Below, piece after piece: positions 43,293-52,463 of a stretch of DNA of 64,000 nucleotides. The stretch covers positions 265,878 through 329,877 of the forward strand of contig UCNG01000006.1 of assembly GCA_900473915.1 (NCBI GenBank). The letters run 5' to 3'. The stretch is from Hyphomicrobiales bacterium. GTDB lineage: Bacteria; Pseudomonadota; Alphaproteobacteria; Rhizobiales; Rhizobiaceae. Every line of letters begins with the position of its first letter. Position 1 is the first letter of the stretch. The translations under genes were made by a program, and so were the position numbers. The notes beneath the pieces are model-generated. The model did not search any database. It was given only the letters and a program-made list of their open reading frames with translations, and was not told the DNA's origin.

Positions 43293-43625
43293 ATGCGTCT
43301 GCACCGCTCTGCCCGCACCATGATGAGGCTGATTGCAAGCCGGTTTCCCGATTTGATGGCTCTGGTCTGCGGCCTGCTCGTTTTACCCTGGATTCTCGGC
43401 GTGCCGGGTCACCCCGACAGGTTGGTGGAGCTTGGATGGACAATCGGACTTGTGGCGATTGTCGTCTATCTCGTTCTCTACCAGATAGTGAAATCCCTTG
43501 GGTCCAAGGGCTTGTTCAGGAGCAATATGGCGGTCAATCGCTGTCTCCACCGCATCCTTTCCGCGTCGGCGGTCATCGTAACTGTCGTGCTGGCGATATC
43601 CGCCATGCTTCTGTTCATGTCGTGA
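43293..43625 (+). CDS. small membrane protein, unknown function
   Basis: A 110-residue protein with a basic N terminus (MRLHRSARTMMRLIASR) and three hydrophobic helices, the second being WTIGLVAIVVYLVLYQIV and the last ASAVIVTVVLAISAMLLF. The ATG has AAGGA close upstream; longer in-frame starts overlap hss and are unlikely. No known domain. Confidence 0.55.
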   Translation: MRLHRSARTMMRLIASRFPDLMALVCGLLVLPWILGVPGHPDRLVELGWTIGLVAIVVYLVLYQIVKSLGSKGLFRSNMAVNRCLHRILSASAVIVTVVLAISAMLLFMS

Positions 43626-43880
43626 CAGAGAAGTAGAAAGGCCAGACGCACCCTTTATCCTGCGCGGCGATCTTGCATCATTGCTAACAAATCGACAGTC
43701 CTGACACTTATTCCTCGCAATGAGGACTTGTTTTCGTGCAAGTTTCCATACATCAAACTAATCATCCCGAGCGGTTCCCATCAGCACGGAATCGTTGATA
43801 CCGCTCTAAATATCTGGTTACGCATTTCAGACGCCGCTAAGTTACGGTCTGGCTCGGAATGCTCAATGGAGAGCATGGAT

Positions 43881-44261
43881 ATGAAACGCTTCCGCATCAT
43901 TGCCCCTCTTGCAGTCATGTCGCTGGCGTTGGCGGCGTGCGAAACGACTGGGCCGGTCGGCGGCAATGTTCCGGTCGTCTCCCGCGCGCCGGCTGGCATC
44001 GAAGGCAGCTGGGTCGATCCCAATGGCATCGTTTCGTCCTTCAATGGCGGCGTTTTCGAGACCCGCGCCACCGACACGAACGAAAAGCTTGCAGAAGGCA
44101 ACTATCGTTACCAGTCGCCGCAGCTTGTTGAAATCGACATGCGCTCCATCGTGCGCGGCACCTCGTCGAAGGTGAACTGCGCCCTCGTTTCGCAGTCGCA
44201 GCTCAACTGCACGTCGTCGTCGGGCTCGCGCTTCTCCCTGACGCGTCGCGCGGCGGGTTAA
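43881..44261 (+). CDS. omp10: Omp10-type outer-membrane lipoprotein
   Basis: A 126-residue lipoprotein. LALAAC at residues 15-20 is the lipobox, with Cys20 as the lipid-modified residue. The mature part (PAGIEGSWVDPNG, TDTNEKLAEGNY, MRSIVRGTSSKVNC, SRFSLTRR) closely resembles Brucella Omp10, a small immunogenic outer-membrane lipoprotein of the Omp10/16/19 group. Positions such as VGGNVPVVSRAP differ from the Brucella form I recall. GGAG precedes the ATG. Unknown biochemical role; linked to membrane integrity and virulence in Brucella. Confidence 0.88.
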   Translation: MKRFRIIAPLAVMSLALAACETTGPVGGNVPVVSRAPAGIEGSWVDPNGIVSSFNGGVFETRATDTNEKLAEGNYRYQSPQLVEIDMRSIVRGTSSKVNCALVSQSQLNCTSSSGSRFSLTRRAAG

Positions 44262-44295
44262 GCACCGGATTTTTCGTCTGAATCTCGACGATTTA

Positions 44296-44318
44296 CGGCG
44301 CGGGAAACACCCGCGCCG
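44296..44318 (+). terminator. hairpin after omp10
   Basis: A perfect 9-bp stem: CGGCGCGGG (44296-44304) with CCCGCGCCG (44310-44318), loop AAACA. Only a weak T-rich tail follows. Confidence 0.5.
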
Positions 44319-44399
44319 ATAGAATTGCGCCAGCGGCAATTGTCAGGATTGTAATTTGTCTTTTTTTCTCTAGTTTTCCGGCTGAACAGGAGTCGGAAG

Positions 44400-45452
44400 A
44401 TGAGTGAGATGGACAAAGTGCAGGAGAAGGCCAACCAGACAACCAGACCGGAGGCGCAGGGAAAATTGCCGAAAGTCGGTGTTCTGCTTGTCAATCTCGG
44501 CACGCCGGATGGCACGAGTTATGGCCCGATGCGCCGCTATCTGGCCGAGTTTCTCTCGGATCGTCGCGTCATCGAATGGCCGCGCCTGATCTGGTATCCG
44601 ATCCTTTACGGCATCGTTCTGAGCACCCGCCCGAAACGCTCCGGCAGGCTTTACGACCGCATCTGGAATCGCGAGAAAAACGAATCTCCATTGCGCACCT
44701 ATACCCGCGCGCAAGGAGAGAAACTTGCCAAGGCGCTCGCTGAATATCCCAATGTGGTGGTGGACTGGGCGATGCGTTACGGCCAACCGTCCATTGAAAG
44801 CGTCACTGACCGTCTTCTGGAGCAGGGTTGCGAGCGGATTGTCATGTTCCCGCTTTACCCGCAATATTCGGCAACGACCACCGCGACGGTGAACGACAAG
44901 TTCTTCGAAGCGCTCATGAAGAAACGTTTCCAGCCGGCGGTGCGCATCGTGCCATCCTATGAAGCGGAGCAGGTGTATATCGAGGCGCTGGCTCGTTCCA
45001 TCGAGAAACATCTGGCAACGCTTTCCTTCAAGCCGGAAGTAATTCTGGCTTCCTATCATGGCATCCCAAAAAGCTATTCGGACAAGGGCGACCCTTACCG
45101 CCAGCAATGCCTTGAAACATCACGCTTGCTGCAGGCAAGACTGGGTCTGGATGACAGCCAGTTTCGTTCCACGTTCCAGTCGCGTTTCGGGCCGGAAGAA
45201 TGGCTCCAGCCCTATACGGACGAAACGGTCGAGGAACTGGCCAGGCACGGGGTCAAGTCGATGGCTGTTCTCAATCCGGGATTCGTGGCCGACTGCCTGG
45301 AAACGGTGGATGAGATCGGCAATGAGGCCGCAGAAGCATTTCTCGAAAATGGTGGCGAGAATTTCAGCCATATTCCCTGTCTCAATGACAGCGAAGACGG
45401 CATGAAGGTCATCGAGACGCTGGTGCGTCGCGAATTGCAGGGATGGGTTTAG
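44400..45452 (+). CDS. hemH: ferrochelatase
   Basis: A 350-residue enzyme inserting Fe2+ into protoporphyrin IX, the last step of haem synthesis. VGVLLVNLGTPDG, FPLYPQYSATTTATVND, LASYHGIPKSY (metal-binding His) and LNPGFVADCLETVDEI (catalytic Glu) are intact. A polar N-terminal extension of about 24 residues is seen. AGGAG precedes the ATG. The protein should sit at the inner face of the membrane. Confidence 0.94.
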   Translation: MSEMDKVQEKANQTTRPEAQGKLPKVGVLLVNLGTPDGTSYGPMRRYLAEFLSDRRVIEWPRLIWYPILYGIVLSTRPKRSGRLYDRIWNREKNESPLRTYTRAQGEKLAKALAEYPNVVVDWAMRYGQPSIESVTDRLLEQGCERIVMFPLYPQYSATTTATVNDKFFEALMKKRFQPAVRIVPSYEAEQVYIEALARSIEKHLATLSFKPEVILASYHGIPKSYSDKGDPYRQQCLETSRLLQARLGLDDSQFRSTFQSRFGPEEWLQPYTDETVEELARHGVKSMAVLNPGFVADCLETVDEIGNEAAEAFLENGGENFSHIPCLNDSEDGMKVIETLVRRELQGWV

Positions 45453-45465
45453 ATTGAAGGGAGTA

Positions 45466-45545
45466 GGGCAATAGGGCAGTAAGGCAGTATGTTCAGATCT
45501 GTGCTAGAATTTGCCTGCTGCCTTATTGCCCGACTGCCTATTGCC
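45466..45545. repeat. GGCAGT/ATTGCC palindromic repeat
   Basis: The left arm at 45466-45487 is a run of GGGCAATAGGGCAGTAAGGCAG-like units. It pairs with 45518-45545, which carries CTGCCTTATTGCCC and ACTGCCTATTGCC. The loop is about 30 bases. It lies between hemH and the paraslipin gene and may act as terminator or mRNA stabiliser. Confidence 0.65.
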
Positions 45546-45558
45546 TTAAGGAAAAACA

Positions 45559-46548
45559 ATGACCGGTTTCGATATCACGTTGCTCATTCTGGCCGCACTG
45601 GTTCTGGCGACATTGTTTGCCGGCATAAAGACCGTGCCGCAGGGGTATAATTATACGGTCGAGCGGTTCGGCCGCTATACGCGCACCCTCAATCCCGGCC
45701 TCAATCTGATCGTTCCGTTTTTCGATCGTATCGGCGCTCGCCTCAATATGATGGAGCAGGTGCTTGATGTCCCGACGCAGGAAGTCATCACCCGCGACAA
45801 TGCCATTGTCGGCGTTGACGGCGTGGCTTTCTATCAGGTGCTCAATGCTGCACAGGCGGCCTATCAGGTCGCGAACCTCCAATATGCAATCCTCAATCTG
45901 ACCATGACGAACATTCGTACTGTCATGGGGTCGATGGATCTGGATGAGCTTCTTTCGAACCGCGATGCGATCAATGATCGTCTGCTGCGGGTCGTCGACG
46001 AGGCTGCCCATCCCTGGGGCCTCAAGATGACACGCGTGGAAATCAAGGATATCAACCCGCCGGAAGACATCGTGACTTCAATGGCGCGGCAGATGAAGGC
46101 TGAGCGCGACAAGCGCGCGCAGGTTCTGGAAGCGGAAGGCGACCGCAACGCGCAGATTCTGCGCGCCGAAGGCCAGAAGCAGTCACAGATTCTGGAAGCA
46201 GAGGGCAAGCTGGAAGCCGCCAAGCGCGAGGCGGAAGCACGCGAACGCCTTGCCGAAGCAGAAGCGAAAGCCACGACCATGGTCTCCGAAGCTGTCGCCA
46301 ACGGCAATGTGCAGGCGCTCAATTACTTTGTTGCGCAAAAGTACACTGAAGCCTTGAGCAATATCGCCAGCGCCAAGAACCAGAAAGTTGTGCTGATGCC
46401 GCTTGAGGCAAGCTCTCTCATCGGTTCGCTCGGCGGGATTGGCGCAATTGCCAGGGAAGTCTTTGGCGATGGCAGCAAGCCGGTAGACCCGGCGCCGCAG
46501 CCACCTGCTTCTTCCCGCCCGCGCAGCGTTCCGCCTGCGGGGCGTTAG
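45559..46548 (+). CDS. SPFH/Band 7 paraslipin (QmcA-like)
   Basis: A 329-residue membrane-anchored protein: N-terminal helix at about 4-24, SPFH domain from YTVERFGRYTRTLNPGLNLI, and a long Glu/Ala coiled coil at about 180-245 that mediates ring assembly. The C terminus is Pro-rich. Such stomatin-like proteins form membrane microdomain scaffolds and usually pair with NfeD, whose gene follows 70 bases later. Its TAG stop is the first triplet of repeat copy D. Confidence 0.9.
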   Translation: MTGFDITLLILAALVLATLFAGIKTVPQGYNYTVERFGRYTRTLNPGLNLIVPFFDRIGARLNMMEQVLDVPTQEVITRDNAIVGVDGVAFYQVLNAAQAAYQVANLQYAILNLTMTNIRTVMGSMDLDELLSNRDAINDRLLRVVDEAAHPWGLKMTRVEIKDINPPEDIVTSMARQMKAERDKRAQVLEAEGDRNAQILRAEGQKQSQILEAEGKLEAAKREAEARERLAEAEAKATTMVSEAVANGNVQALNYFVAQKYTEALSNIASAKNQKVVLMPLEASSLIGSLGGIGAIAREVFGDGSKPVDPAPQPPASSRPRSVPPAGR

Positions 46549-46605
46549 AGCATTCCCAGCAAAAGCGCTAAGCGGTTTTGCGCGGGATAATGCGTTGGAA
46601 TAAAG
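46547..46605. repeat. dispersed palindromic repeat, copy D
   Basis: Begins with the AG of the paraslipin stop (AGAGCATTCCCAGCAAAAGC) and ends in GGATAATGCGTTGGAATAAAG. It has the same AGCAAAA/TTTTGC and GCATT/AATGC inverted pairs as copy B, but lacks the second hairpin. Confidence 0.6.
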
Positions 46606-46617
46606 GGAGAGGGCGCC

Positions 46618-47079
46618 ATGATTATCGAGTTTCTGTCCGGTCTCGGCATCTGGAACTGGCTCGTTTTCGGGCTGGCCCTGCTTATTCTGGAACTTCTGGC
46701 GCCCGGCTTTTTCTTCATCTGGTTCGGGCTTGCAGCGCTTGTAACCGGGGCTCTCGCCTTTCTCCTGTCTTCCACAACGGGATTTGGCTGGCAGTTTCAG
46801 ACCGTCGTGTTTCTGGTTCTGGCGGTCATTTTCGTGCTGGCGGGACGCCGCTTCTTCGGCTCACGCAGCAGCGATGCCGACGAACCGCTTCTCAACCGTC
46901 GCGGCGAGCAACTGGTCGGCCAGCGCGCCACATTGACCGAACCTATCCTCAATGGCCGCGGGCGCATCCGCATCAACGATACGGTGTGGCGCGTAAAAGG
47001 ACCTGATCTGCCCACGGGAACAGAAGTCCGCGTTGTCGCTTTCGATCCGGTTACGCTGGAAATTGAAGTCGCTGAATAA
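46618..47079 (+). CDS. NfeD family membrane protein
   Basis: A 153-residue short-form NfeD. Three hydrophobic helices (about 5-25, 35-50, 56-76) precede a C-terminal OB-fold domain from LVGQRATLTEPILNGRGRI to VVAFDPVTLEIEV. Partner of the preceding SPFH protein in membrane quality control; the short type lacks the ClpP-class protease domain. The ATG follows a GGGAGAGGG. Confidence 0.88.
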   Translation: MIIEFLSGLGIWNWLVFGLALLILELLAPGFFFIWFGLAALVTGALAFLLSSTTGFGWQFQTVVFLVLAVIFVLAGRRFFGSRSSDADEPLLNRRGEQLVGQRATLTEPILNGRGRIRINDTVWRVKGPDLPTGTEVRVVAFDPVTLEIEVAE

Positions 47080-47084
47080 GGCGG

Positions 47085-47106
47085 GACCGGCATGCATCTG
47101 CCGGTC
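47085..47106. terminator. hairpin between nfeD-like and araC-like genes
   Basis: GACCGGCA (47085-47092) pairs perfectly with TGCCGGTC (47099-47106), loop TGCATC. It sits between convergent genes and could serve both; no long T-tract. Confidence 0.5.
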
Positions 47107-47114
47107 GAAACGCA

Positions 47115-48140
47115 CTACGGTTTGACGGTGCGATTAAGCATCTCCGTAAAATAACCGTGGAGGTTATTCGGCACTTCGCTCTCGAACTGGAGGCGTTCCC
47201 GTTCGTGCCGGGCTTCTTTCGGCGTCATGTCAAAACGCGCTCGGAAGCCGCGCAACAGCTGGTTCCCGCTCGAAAACCCCAAGCTAAACGCAATCTGGCT
47301 GACCGAGCGGGGCCGCTTCGAGGGTTTGGTCAATTCCCTGAATGCTTCATCCAGCCGCCGGTCACGAATGATTTTCGCCACACCACCATCCTCGGCAAAT
47401 GCACGATAAAGATGAGAACGAGAAACCCTCAACTTTTGCTGAATGAGTTCAGGCGACAGATCTGGCGCGCCAATATTCTGATCGATGAAGGCCAACACTC
47501 TCTGACGAAGCGCAACAGGCATGGAAGGGTAATCTTCCATGGAGTCAAATACGTGCCCTTTCAGGGCCCCGGCCAACAGGGCGATTATCGCTTCCTCCGA
47601 TGCTTGAACCTCCTCCGGGGAAAGGGAGCGTTCGAGAGACAATATCCCCTTGAGACAGGTTGCGATCAACCGGGTCATCGGCTTGTCCCCCCGCAAAACA
47701 ACCCCATGGAGGCTGCGCGGCCCGACCGCCTTTTCAAGATCACGCCGGGAGACTGCAAGCGAAAGCCTGGAGCCTGCATCGACCTCGCTCTTGAAGACCT
47801 TTGTGAGATCGAGAAAGCAGATATCTCCTACGTCGGCCTGCACGCTGAAACCGTTGAAATCGCCATTCATTTTTCCCGAGGTAAAGAGCTGAATGAGATA
47901 ATATTCCAGACCGCTGTGCACGATGGTGCGGTGATCGCGATTGTATCTCTGACTGTTGAACGATGCCGATCCGATCACCATGGAACCGAACAGGCGAGAG
48001 CTTATTGTCCCTTCCAGCGGTTCTTGGCTTTTCTGAGCCACGGGCGAGGTGTCGAAGAATGGTCGGGTCGCCTCTCGCCAGAAGTCGCTGCGCGCGACCG
48101 TCTCTACCATAGCGGTCGAAATAAAAGTTTCGTTATTCAT
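47115..48140 (-). CDS. AraC family regulator divergent from cgh
   Basis: A 341-residue regulator. The N-terminal part resembles the AraC-binding-like (cupin-type) domain (LIQLFTSGKMNGDF, SRLSLAVSRRDLE). The C-terminal 110 residues hold two HTH motifs: LRVSRSHLYRAFAEDGG and ISQ-type SVSQIAFSLGFSSGNQLLRGFRARF. The ATG at 48138-48140 has AGGGG five bases upstream. It is divergent from the choloylglycine hydrolase gene and may control it in response to a small hydrophobic signal; this is inference. Confidence 0.84.
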   Translation of the reverse strand: MNNETFISTAMVETVARSDFWREATRPFFDTSPVAQKSQEPLEGTISSRLFGSMVIGSASFNSQRYNRDHRTIVHSGLEYYLIQLFTSGKMNGDFNGFSVQADVGDICFLDLTKVFKSEVDAGSRLSLAVSRRDLEKAVGPRSLHGVVLRGDKPMTRLIATCLKGILSLERSLSPEEVQASEEAIIALLAGALKGHVFDSMEDYPSMPVALRQRVLAFIDQNIGAPDLSPELIQQKLRVSRSHLYRAFAEDGGVAKIIRDRRLDEAFRELTKPSKRPRSVSQIAFSLGFSSGNQLLRGFRARFDMTPKEARHERERLQFESEVPNNLHGYFTEMLNRTVKP

Positions 48141-48552
48141 CACCCCTGCCATCACGCGGCCCCAACCGCCATATCATGACACCGATAGCCAACCGTAACA
48201 TCAGTCGGTCCCTCATGCCTCTTCGGCACAAGAAAAGCCTTCTGCTCGTTCGCATTCATCATGCAAGTATAGATAGTCCATATTTACTTTTGCACGTATG
48301 GGAATATTACACCACTTCCTGGGACGGACAGAAGAATAAAATGGGACGCCAAGCAAAAATCCCCCGTAATTTCGATACGCTCGGTTGTTTTTTTGGAATA
48401 AACAAAAAGCAACACATAACCGTGCTGAAGCAGTCTTCATTTGGCCAAACGCAAACAATGCGAACAACGGCAGGCTACCTGTGCGGTGCGGCGCAATGAT
48501 CGGCGGTTCTCCCAATACGGTAAATTTCGCATATCAAAAGGGGTCTATACAA
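48141..48552. other. divergent regulatory region, araC-like / cgh
   Basis: About 410 bases, AT-rich around 48280-48420, with no convincing gene. It should hold both promoters and any binding sites for the AraC-type regulator. Confidence 0.35.
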
Positions 48553-49671
48553 ATGATGCAAAGACGAGCCTTTAGAAAGTTCACCTCCATCGCTGCGGTT
48601 TGCGCCTTGATGCTGGGTAATGTGGTTCAAACTGCCGAGGCATGCACCGGCATCAGGCTCATCGCAGCCGATGGCAGCGTTGTCTACGCAAGGACGCTCG
48701 AATTTGGCCTCGATATCAAGTCCGAGATCATGATGGTGCCCCGCGGTTTTTCGCGAACAGGCACGACGCCAGACGGCAAGGGCGGCCTCAAATGGACTGC
48801 CAAATACGCTTCGGTTGGCATGAATGGAGCTGGCTTGCCGGATCTGTTTGATGGACTGAACGAAAAGGGATTGGGCGCCGGGATGTTCTATTTCCCGACG
48901 TCCGCAGGTTACATGCCCTACACCACTGATGTCTCGGACCGGACCATTTCCCAATGGGAATTCGTGTCTTACGTTCTGGGGAATTTTGCCACCGTCGATG
49001 AAGTGAAAGAAAACATCGGAAAGATTGTGGTGGCGTCTTCGGTATTCACCCAATGGGGCTTTGCTCCGGAGGCGCACTACATTGTGCACGATGCTTCCGG
49101 TAAAAGCATCGTTGTCGAATATGTCGGCGGCAGGTTGAATGTCTATGATAATCCGCTTGGCGTGATCACGAATTCGCCCGGCTTTGATTTTCACATGAAC
49201 AATCTGCGCCAGTATGTGAATTTTTCCATGACGGGAAAGCCGCCCGTCAAACTCGGTCCGGTCGAAATTGTCCCGACCGGGCAAGGTTCGGGTATGCTTG
49301 GCATGCCCGGTGATTTCACGCCTCCCTCGCGTTTTGTTCGTGCCGTCGCGTTCTCGCAATCGGTATTCCAGCCGAAGACGGAACAGGACGCCGTTCTGCA
49401 AGCGTTCAAGATTCTCAATCAGTTTGACATTCCGAAGGGCTCGGCGCGCGACGGCGAGAAGGATGCAAACGGCAATATTCAGGCCGACTATACGCTTTGG
49501 ACGGGCGCCAGCGACTTGAAGAGCAAGCGCTATTACTTCCGCACCTACGATAACAGTCAACTCCGTTCCGTTGATCTTATGAAGATGGCCATAGACGGGA
49601 AGGAAATTGTAAAAGTGTCAATTCAGGGCGACGAGAAGGTTGAGGATATGACCCCGGTGGCGCGCCCCTGA
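48553..49671 (+). CDS. cgh: choloylglycine hydrolase family (linear amide C-N hydrolase)
   Basis: A 372-residue Ntn hydrolase. A 30-residue signal peptide ends VVQTAEA, directly followed by Cys31-Thr-Gly-Ile, so cleavage by signal peptidase would free the nucleophile Cys. Arg47-containing VYARTLEFG, SVGMNGAGLPDLFDG and ITNSPGFDFH fit the bile-salt hydrolase/penicillin V acylase family. In Brucella the homologue cleaves conjugated bile salts and aids intestinal infection. Gram-negative members also hydrolyse N-acyl homoserine lactones or penicillin V. AAGGGG lies ahead of ATG 48553. Confidence 0.88.
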   Translation: MMQRRAFRKFTSIAAVCALMLGNVVQTAEACTGIRLIAADGSVVYARTLEFGLDIKSEIMMVPRGFSRTGTTPDGKGGLKWTAKYASVGMNGAGLPDLFDGLNEKGLGAGMFYFPTSAGYMPYTTDVSDRTISQWEFVSYVLGNFATVDEVKENIGKIVVASSVFTQWGFAPEAHYIVHDASGKSIVVEYVGGRLNVYDNPLGVITNSPGFDFHMNNLRQYVNFSMTGKPPVKLGPVEIVPTGQGSGMLGMPGDFTPPSRFVRAVAFSQSVFQPKTEQDAVLQAFKILNQFDIPKGSARDGEKDANGNIQADYTLWTGASDLKSKRYYFRTYDNSQLRSVDLMKMAIDGKEIVKVSIQGDEKVEDMTPVARP

Positions 49672-49683
49672 AATCCGGTCCTG

Positions 49684-49717
49684 TCGCCGCCCGGTCCGGT
49701 TATCGGTTGGGCGGCGA
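49684..49717. terminator. hairpin between cgh and kdsD
   Basis: TCGCCGCCC (49684-49692) pairs with GGGCGGCGA (49709-49717). Located between convergent genes; no U-tract. Confidence 0.5.
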
Positions 49718-49731
49718 AACGATTTGTCAAA

Positions 49732-50775
49732 TCAGGCAGCGCCTATCCGTAACAGATCGTGGAAGTGCACGAGCCCGATCGGGCGTCCGGCCTCCACGAC
49801 GATCAGCGCGCCGATGTGATTTTCATTGATCGTATTGAGCGCAGCAGTAGCCAGCATGTTCTGGTCTACTGTCTTAGGCTTACGGGTCATGATTTCATCG
49901 ACCGTCATCGCCGCAAGGTTGCGGCTCAGATTGCGCGAAATATCGCCGTCCGTAACGATGCCCGCCAGCTCGCCAGCGTCATCGACAACAACCACGCAAC
50001 CGAAGCTCTTCTGCGCCAGAACCTTCATCGCGTCCGGCATGGATGTGCCGGTTTCCACCAGCGGAAGCCGTTCGCCGCGATGCATGATGTCGCGAATATG
50101 GATGAGACTGGCGCCCAGAGAACCACCGGGATGAAAAGTCTTGAAGTCGCTGGGGGTAAAGCCCCGCGCTTCCAGGAGTGCAATCGCCAGCGCATCGCCG
50201 ATGGCAAGCTGCATCATGGTCGAAGTGGTGGGCGCAAGACCATGCGGGCAGGCCTCTGCTGTTTTCGGCAGGAGCAGAACGACGTCAGCCGCACGACCGA
50301 GCGCCGAATTTTCACCTGCGGTAATCGCGATCAGCGGAATGCGGAAGCGCTGCGAATAATTGACAATGCCCTTCAGTTCGGCCGTTTCACCCGACCACGA
50401 GATGGCCAGAATGACATCGTCGCGACCGATCATGCCGAGATCGCCGTGATTGGCTTCCGCCGAATGAACGAAGAATGCCGATGTGCCGGTCGACGCAAAG
50501 GTGGCGGCAAGCTTGGAACCGATATGGCCGCTCTTGCCCACGCCCGTAACCACAAGGCGTCCGCGCGCGGCGACGATACGCTTCACCGCTTCGACAAAGG
50601 GACCGGAAAGGCCATTGTTCAGCGCGTCTTCCAACGCGGCGAGGCCCGCATTTTCGGTCTTTATGGTGCGCAACGCCGAGGCGATGGCCGCTTCAGCGTT
50701 TGCCGGTGGGATGATCTGATCGAGCTTTTCCATGGCGGCAAGGGTTAACTTCTTCGCAGGCGATTGTCCAAACAT
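49732..50775 (-). CDS. kdsD: arabinose-5-phosphate isomerase (KpsF/KdsD/GutQ)
   Basis: A 347-residue enzyme: SIS domain at about 50-190 (GVGKSGHIGSKLAATF, HGDLGMIGRDD, SWSGETAEL), then two CBS domains (IRDIMHRGERLPLV and VDEIMTRKPKTV). It converts ribulose 5-phosphate to arabinose 5-phosphate, the first step to KDO for lipopolysaccharide. The start is uncertain between ATG 50773-50775 and ATG 50731-50733; neither has a good ribosome-binding site. Confidence 0.92.
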   Translation of the reverse strand: MFGQSPAKKLTLAAMEKLDQIIPPANAEAAIASALRTIKTENAGLAALEDALNNGLSGPFVEAVKRIVAARGRLVVTGVGKSGHIGSKLAATFASTGTSAFFVHSAEANHGDLGMIGRDDVILAISWSGETAELKGIVNYSQRFRIPLIAITAGENSALGRAADVVLLLPKTAEACPHGLAPTTSTMMQLAIGDALAIALLEARGFTPSDFKTFHPGGSLGASLIHIRDIMHRGERLPLVETGTSMPDAMKVLAQKSFGCVVVVDDAGELAGIVTDGDISRNLSRNLAAMTVDEIMTRKPKTVDQNMLATAALNTINENHIGALIVVEAGRPIGLVHFHDLLRIGAA

Positions 50776-50876
50776 TTGTGTGGCCGGAACCGTCACGATA
50801 CTGGCCGCAGCAACCAAGAATTAACCATGTGCCTTTACCGTTCATCTACCACGTTGCGACGGTTTGAAAACACGAC

Positions 50877-52463
50877 ATGCTTTTTGCCAAGATCCCATCT
50901 GGCGGTTCGACGCCCATTGCCCGCAGGCTGCGATGCCTGTGTTTGTCGGGCGTGGCGATGGCACTTTGTCATGGTTCAGCATTTGCACAGGAAGCCTATC
51001 TGCGCGGAAGCGTCGCCGAGGACGTGCTTTCGGCCTCTTCGCCAGAGACCCTCGCAAACCGCGGTCTTGCTGCGCCGGGATACGATAACGGCGCTGGCGA
51101 GACGCCCGACGACAGTTACACCCCGCCTGAAAATACCGTGGCGACAGACCCGGGCACCACTACGCAAACCGCTCCGATTGTACCCCTGCCGCAGGAGCGC
51201 CAGTCGCTTCAACCCGACAATATGCGTGTCGGTTCGGTCGATGCCGAGGCAAGCGAAGATACGGGCCGGGCGCAACGCGAAAATCTGCGGCAGTTGCCTG
51301 AACAGGGGCGCGGTTCCACACAGGATGCCGACCCGTTTGCGCCGATCGGCATCCGCACCGGCTCCTTTATCCTGCGGCCTTCGCTTGAGCAGGGTATCCG
51401 GGCCACGACCAACGGTGACAATAGCGCAGCCGGTTCCAGCGCTGTTCTCAACGAAACAACATTGCGGCTCAATGCACAGTCGGACTGGGCGCGCCACCAG
51501 GCAACCCTCGACGCATCGGGCACATGGTCGAAGTCCATTTCGGGAGAGGACGTCTCCGAACCGCAAGTCGATATCCAGGGCAAGCTTCGCTTCGACCTTG
51601 GCGACCAGACGACTGTCAACACCGGTGCCGGCTATCGGCTGCGCCGCGAAAGCGCATCGAGCCCCAATGGGGTGGTCGGCGCGCTGCAACGCCCGCTGGT
51701 TCACACCCTCAATGGAAGCCTCGGCGTGGAACGCGATATGGGGCTGGTGTTCGGCAGCGCCACCGGACGGGTCGAGCACAATATTTACGGCGATGCCGAA
51801 CTGTCATCCGGCGGTACCGTCAGCCAGAAGGACCGCGACAACACCTATGCCAGCATCACGCTGCGCGGTGGCTTCAGCCTGTCACCGGCGATCAAGCCTT
51901 TCACCGAAGTCGAGCTCGGCAAGCGCATTTTCGATGAGAAGGTGGACAGCAATGGCTATGAGCGCAGCGGATCGCAATTTGCGCTGCGCGGCGGCATGAT
52001 GCTCGACATGGGCGAAAAGCTGAGCGGCGAGTTCGCCGCCGGTTACATGCGCGCCAACAGCGATGATTCCCGTCTCGGTGACATCAGCGGCCCGTCGATC
52101 AATGCGGCGCTCAACTGGTCGCCGCTGCGCGGAACCGATGTGCGCCTCTACGCACAAACAATGGTCGATACCTCGACCACGCCGGGCATTGCCGGATCGT
52201 TCCTGCATTTCGCAAGCCTTGACGTGACCCGCCGCATACGTTCCGACCTCAGCCTCAACGGCAGGATCGATGCGAATATCCGGCAAAACAAGGATGGCAC
52301 CGGGACCGACTACACGATCGGCGCGCAGATCGGCGCAACCTACTGGATCAATCGTTTCGTCGGACTGGATGCGCGCCTGCGTCACGAATTCCTGACGAGC
52401 AGGATTTCCGACCGCGAATATAAAGCTGACAGCGTCTATCTCGGCGTGAAAATTCAGCGCTAG
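50877..52463 (+). CDS. outer-membrane beta-barrel protein (BBP2-like)
   Basis: A 528-residue protein with a long signal peptide ending GSAFA at about residue 37. A low-complexity linker follows to about 155 (Pro/Thr/Gln-rich), then about 370 residues of alternating polar/hydrophobic strands, from FILRPSLEQGIRATTNGD to the terminal YLGVKIQR. This matches putative beta-barrel porin 2 (DUF2320-like) proteins, often encoded near exopolysaccharide genes; here the cluster is 30 kb away. The TAG stop starts repeat copy E. Confidence 0.75.
   Translation: MLFAKIPSGGSTPIARRLRCLCLSGVAMALCHGSAFAQEAYLRGSVAEDVLSASSPETLANRGLAAPGYDNGAGETPDDSYTPPENTVATDPGTTTQTAPIVPLPQERQSLQPDNMRVGSVDAEASEDTGRAQRENLRQLPEQGRGSTQDADPFAPIGIRTGSFILRPSLEQGIRATTNGDNSAAGSSAVLNETTLRLNAQSDWARHQATLDASGTWSKSISGEDVSEPQVDIQGKLRFDLGDQTTVNTGAGYRLRRESASSPNGVVGALQRPLVHTLNGSLGVERDMGLVFGSATGRVEHNIYGDAELSSGGTVSQKDRDNTYASITLRGGFSLSPAIKPFTEVELGKRIFDEKVDSNGYERSGSQFALRGGMMLDMGEKLSGEFAAGYMRANSDDSRLGDISGPSINAALNWSPLRGTDVRLYAQTMVDTSTTPGIAGSFLHFASLDVTRRIRSDLSLNGRIDANIRQNKDGTGTDYTIGAQIGATYWINRFVGLDARLRHEFLTSRISDREYKADSVYLGVKIQR

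Noticed and set aside
48176-48499. 107-codon frame between araC-like and cgh genes
   Set aside because: No ribosome site, odd composition, lies in an AT-rich promoter region.
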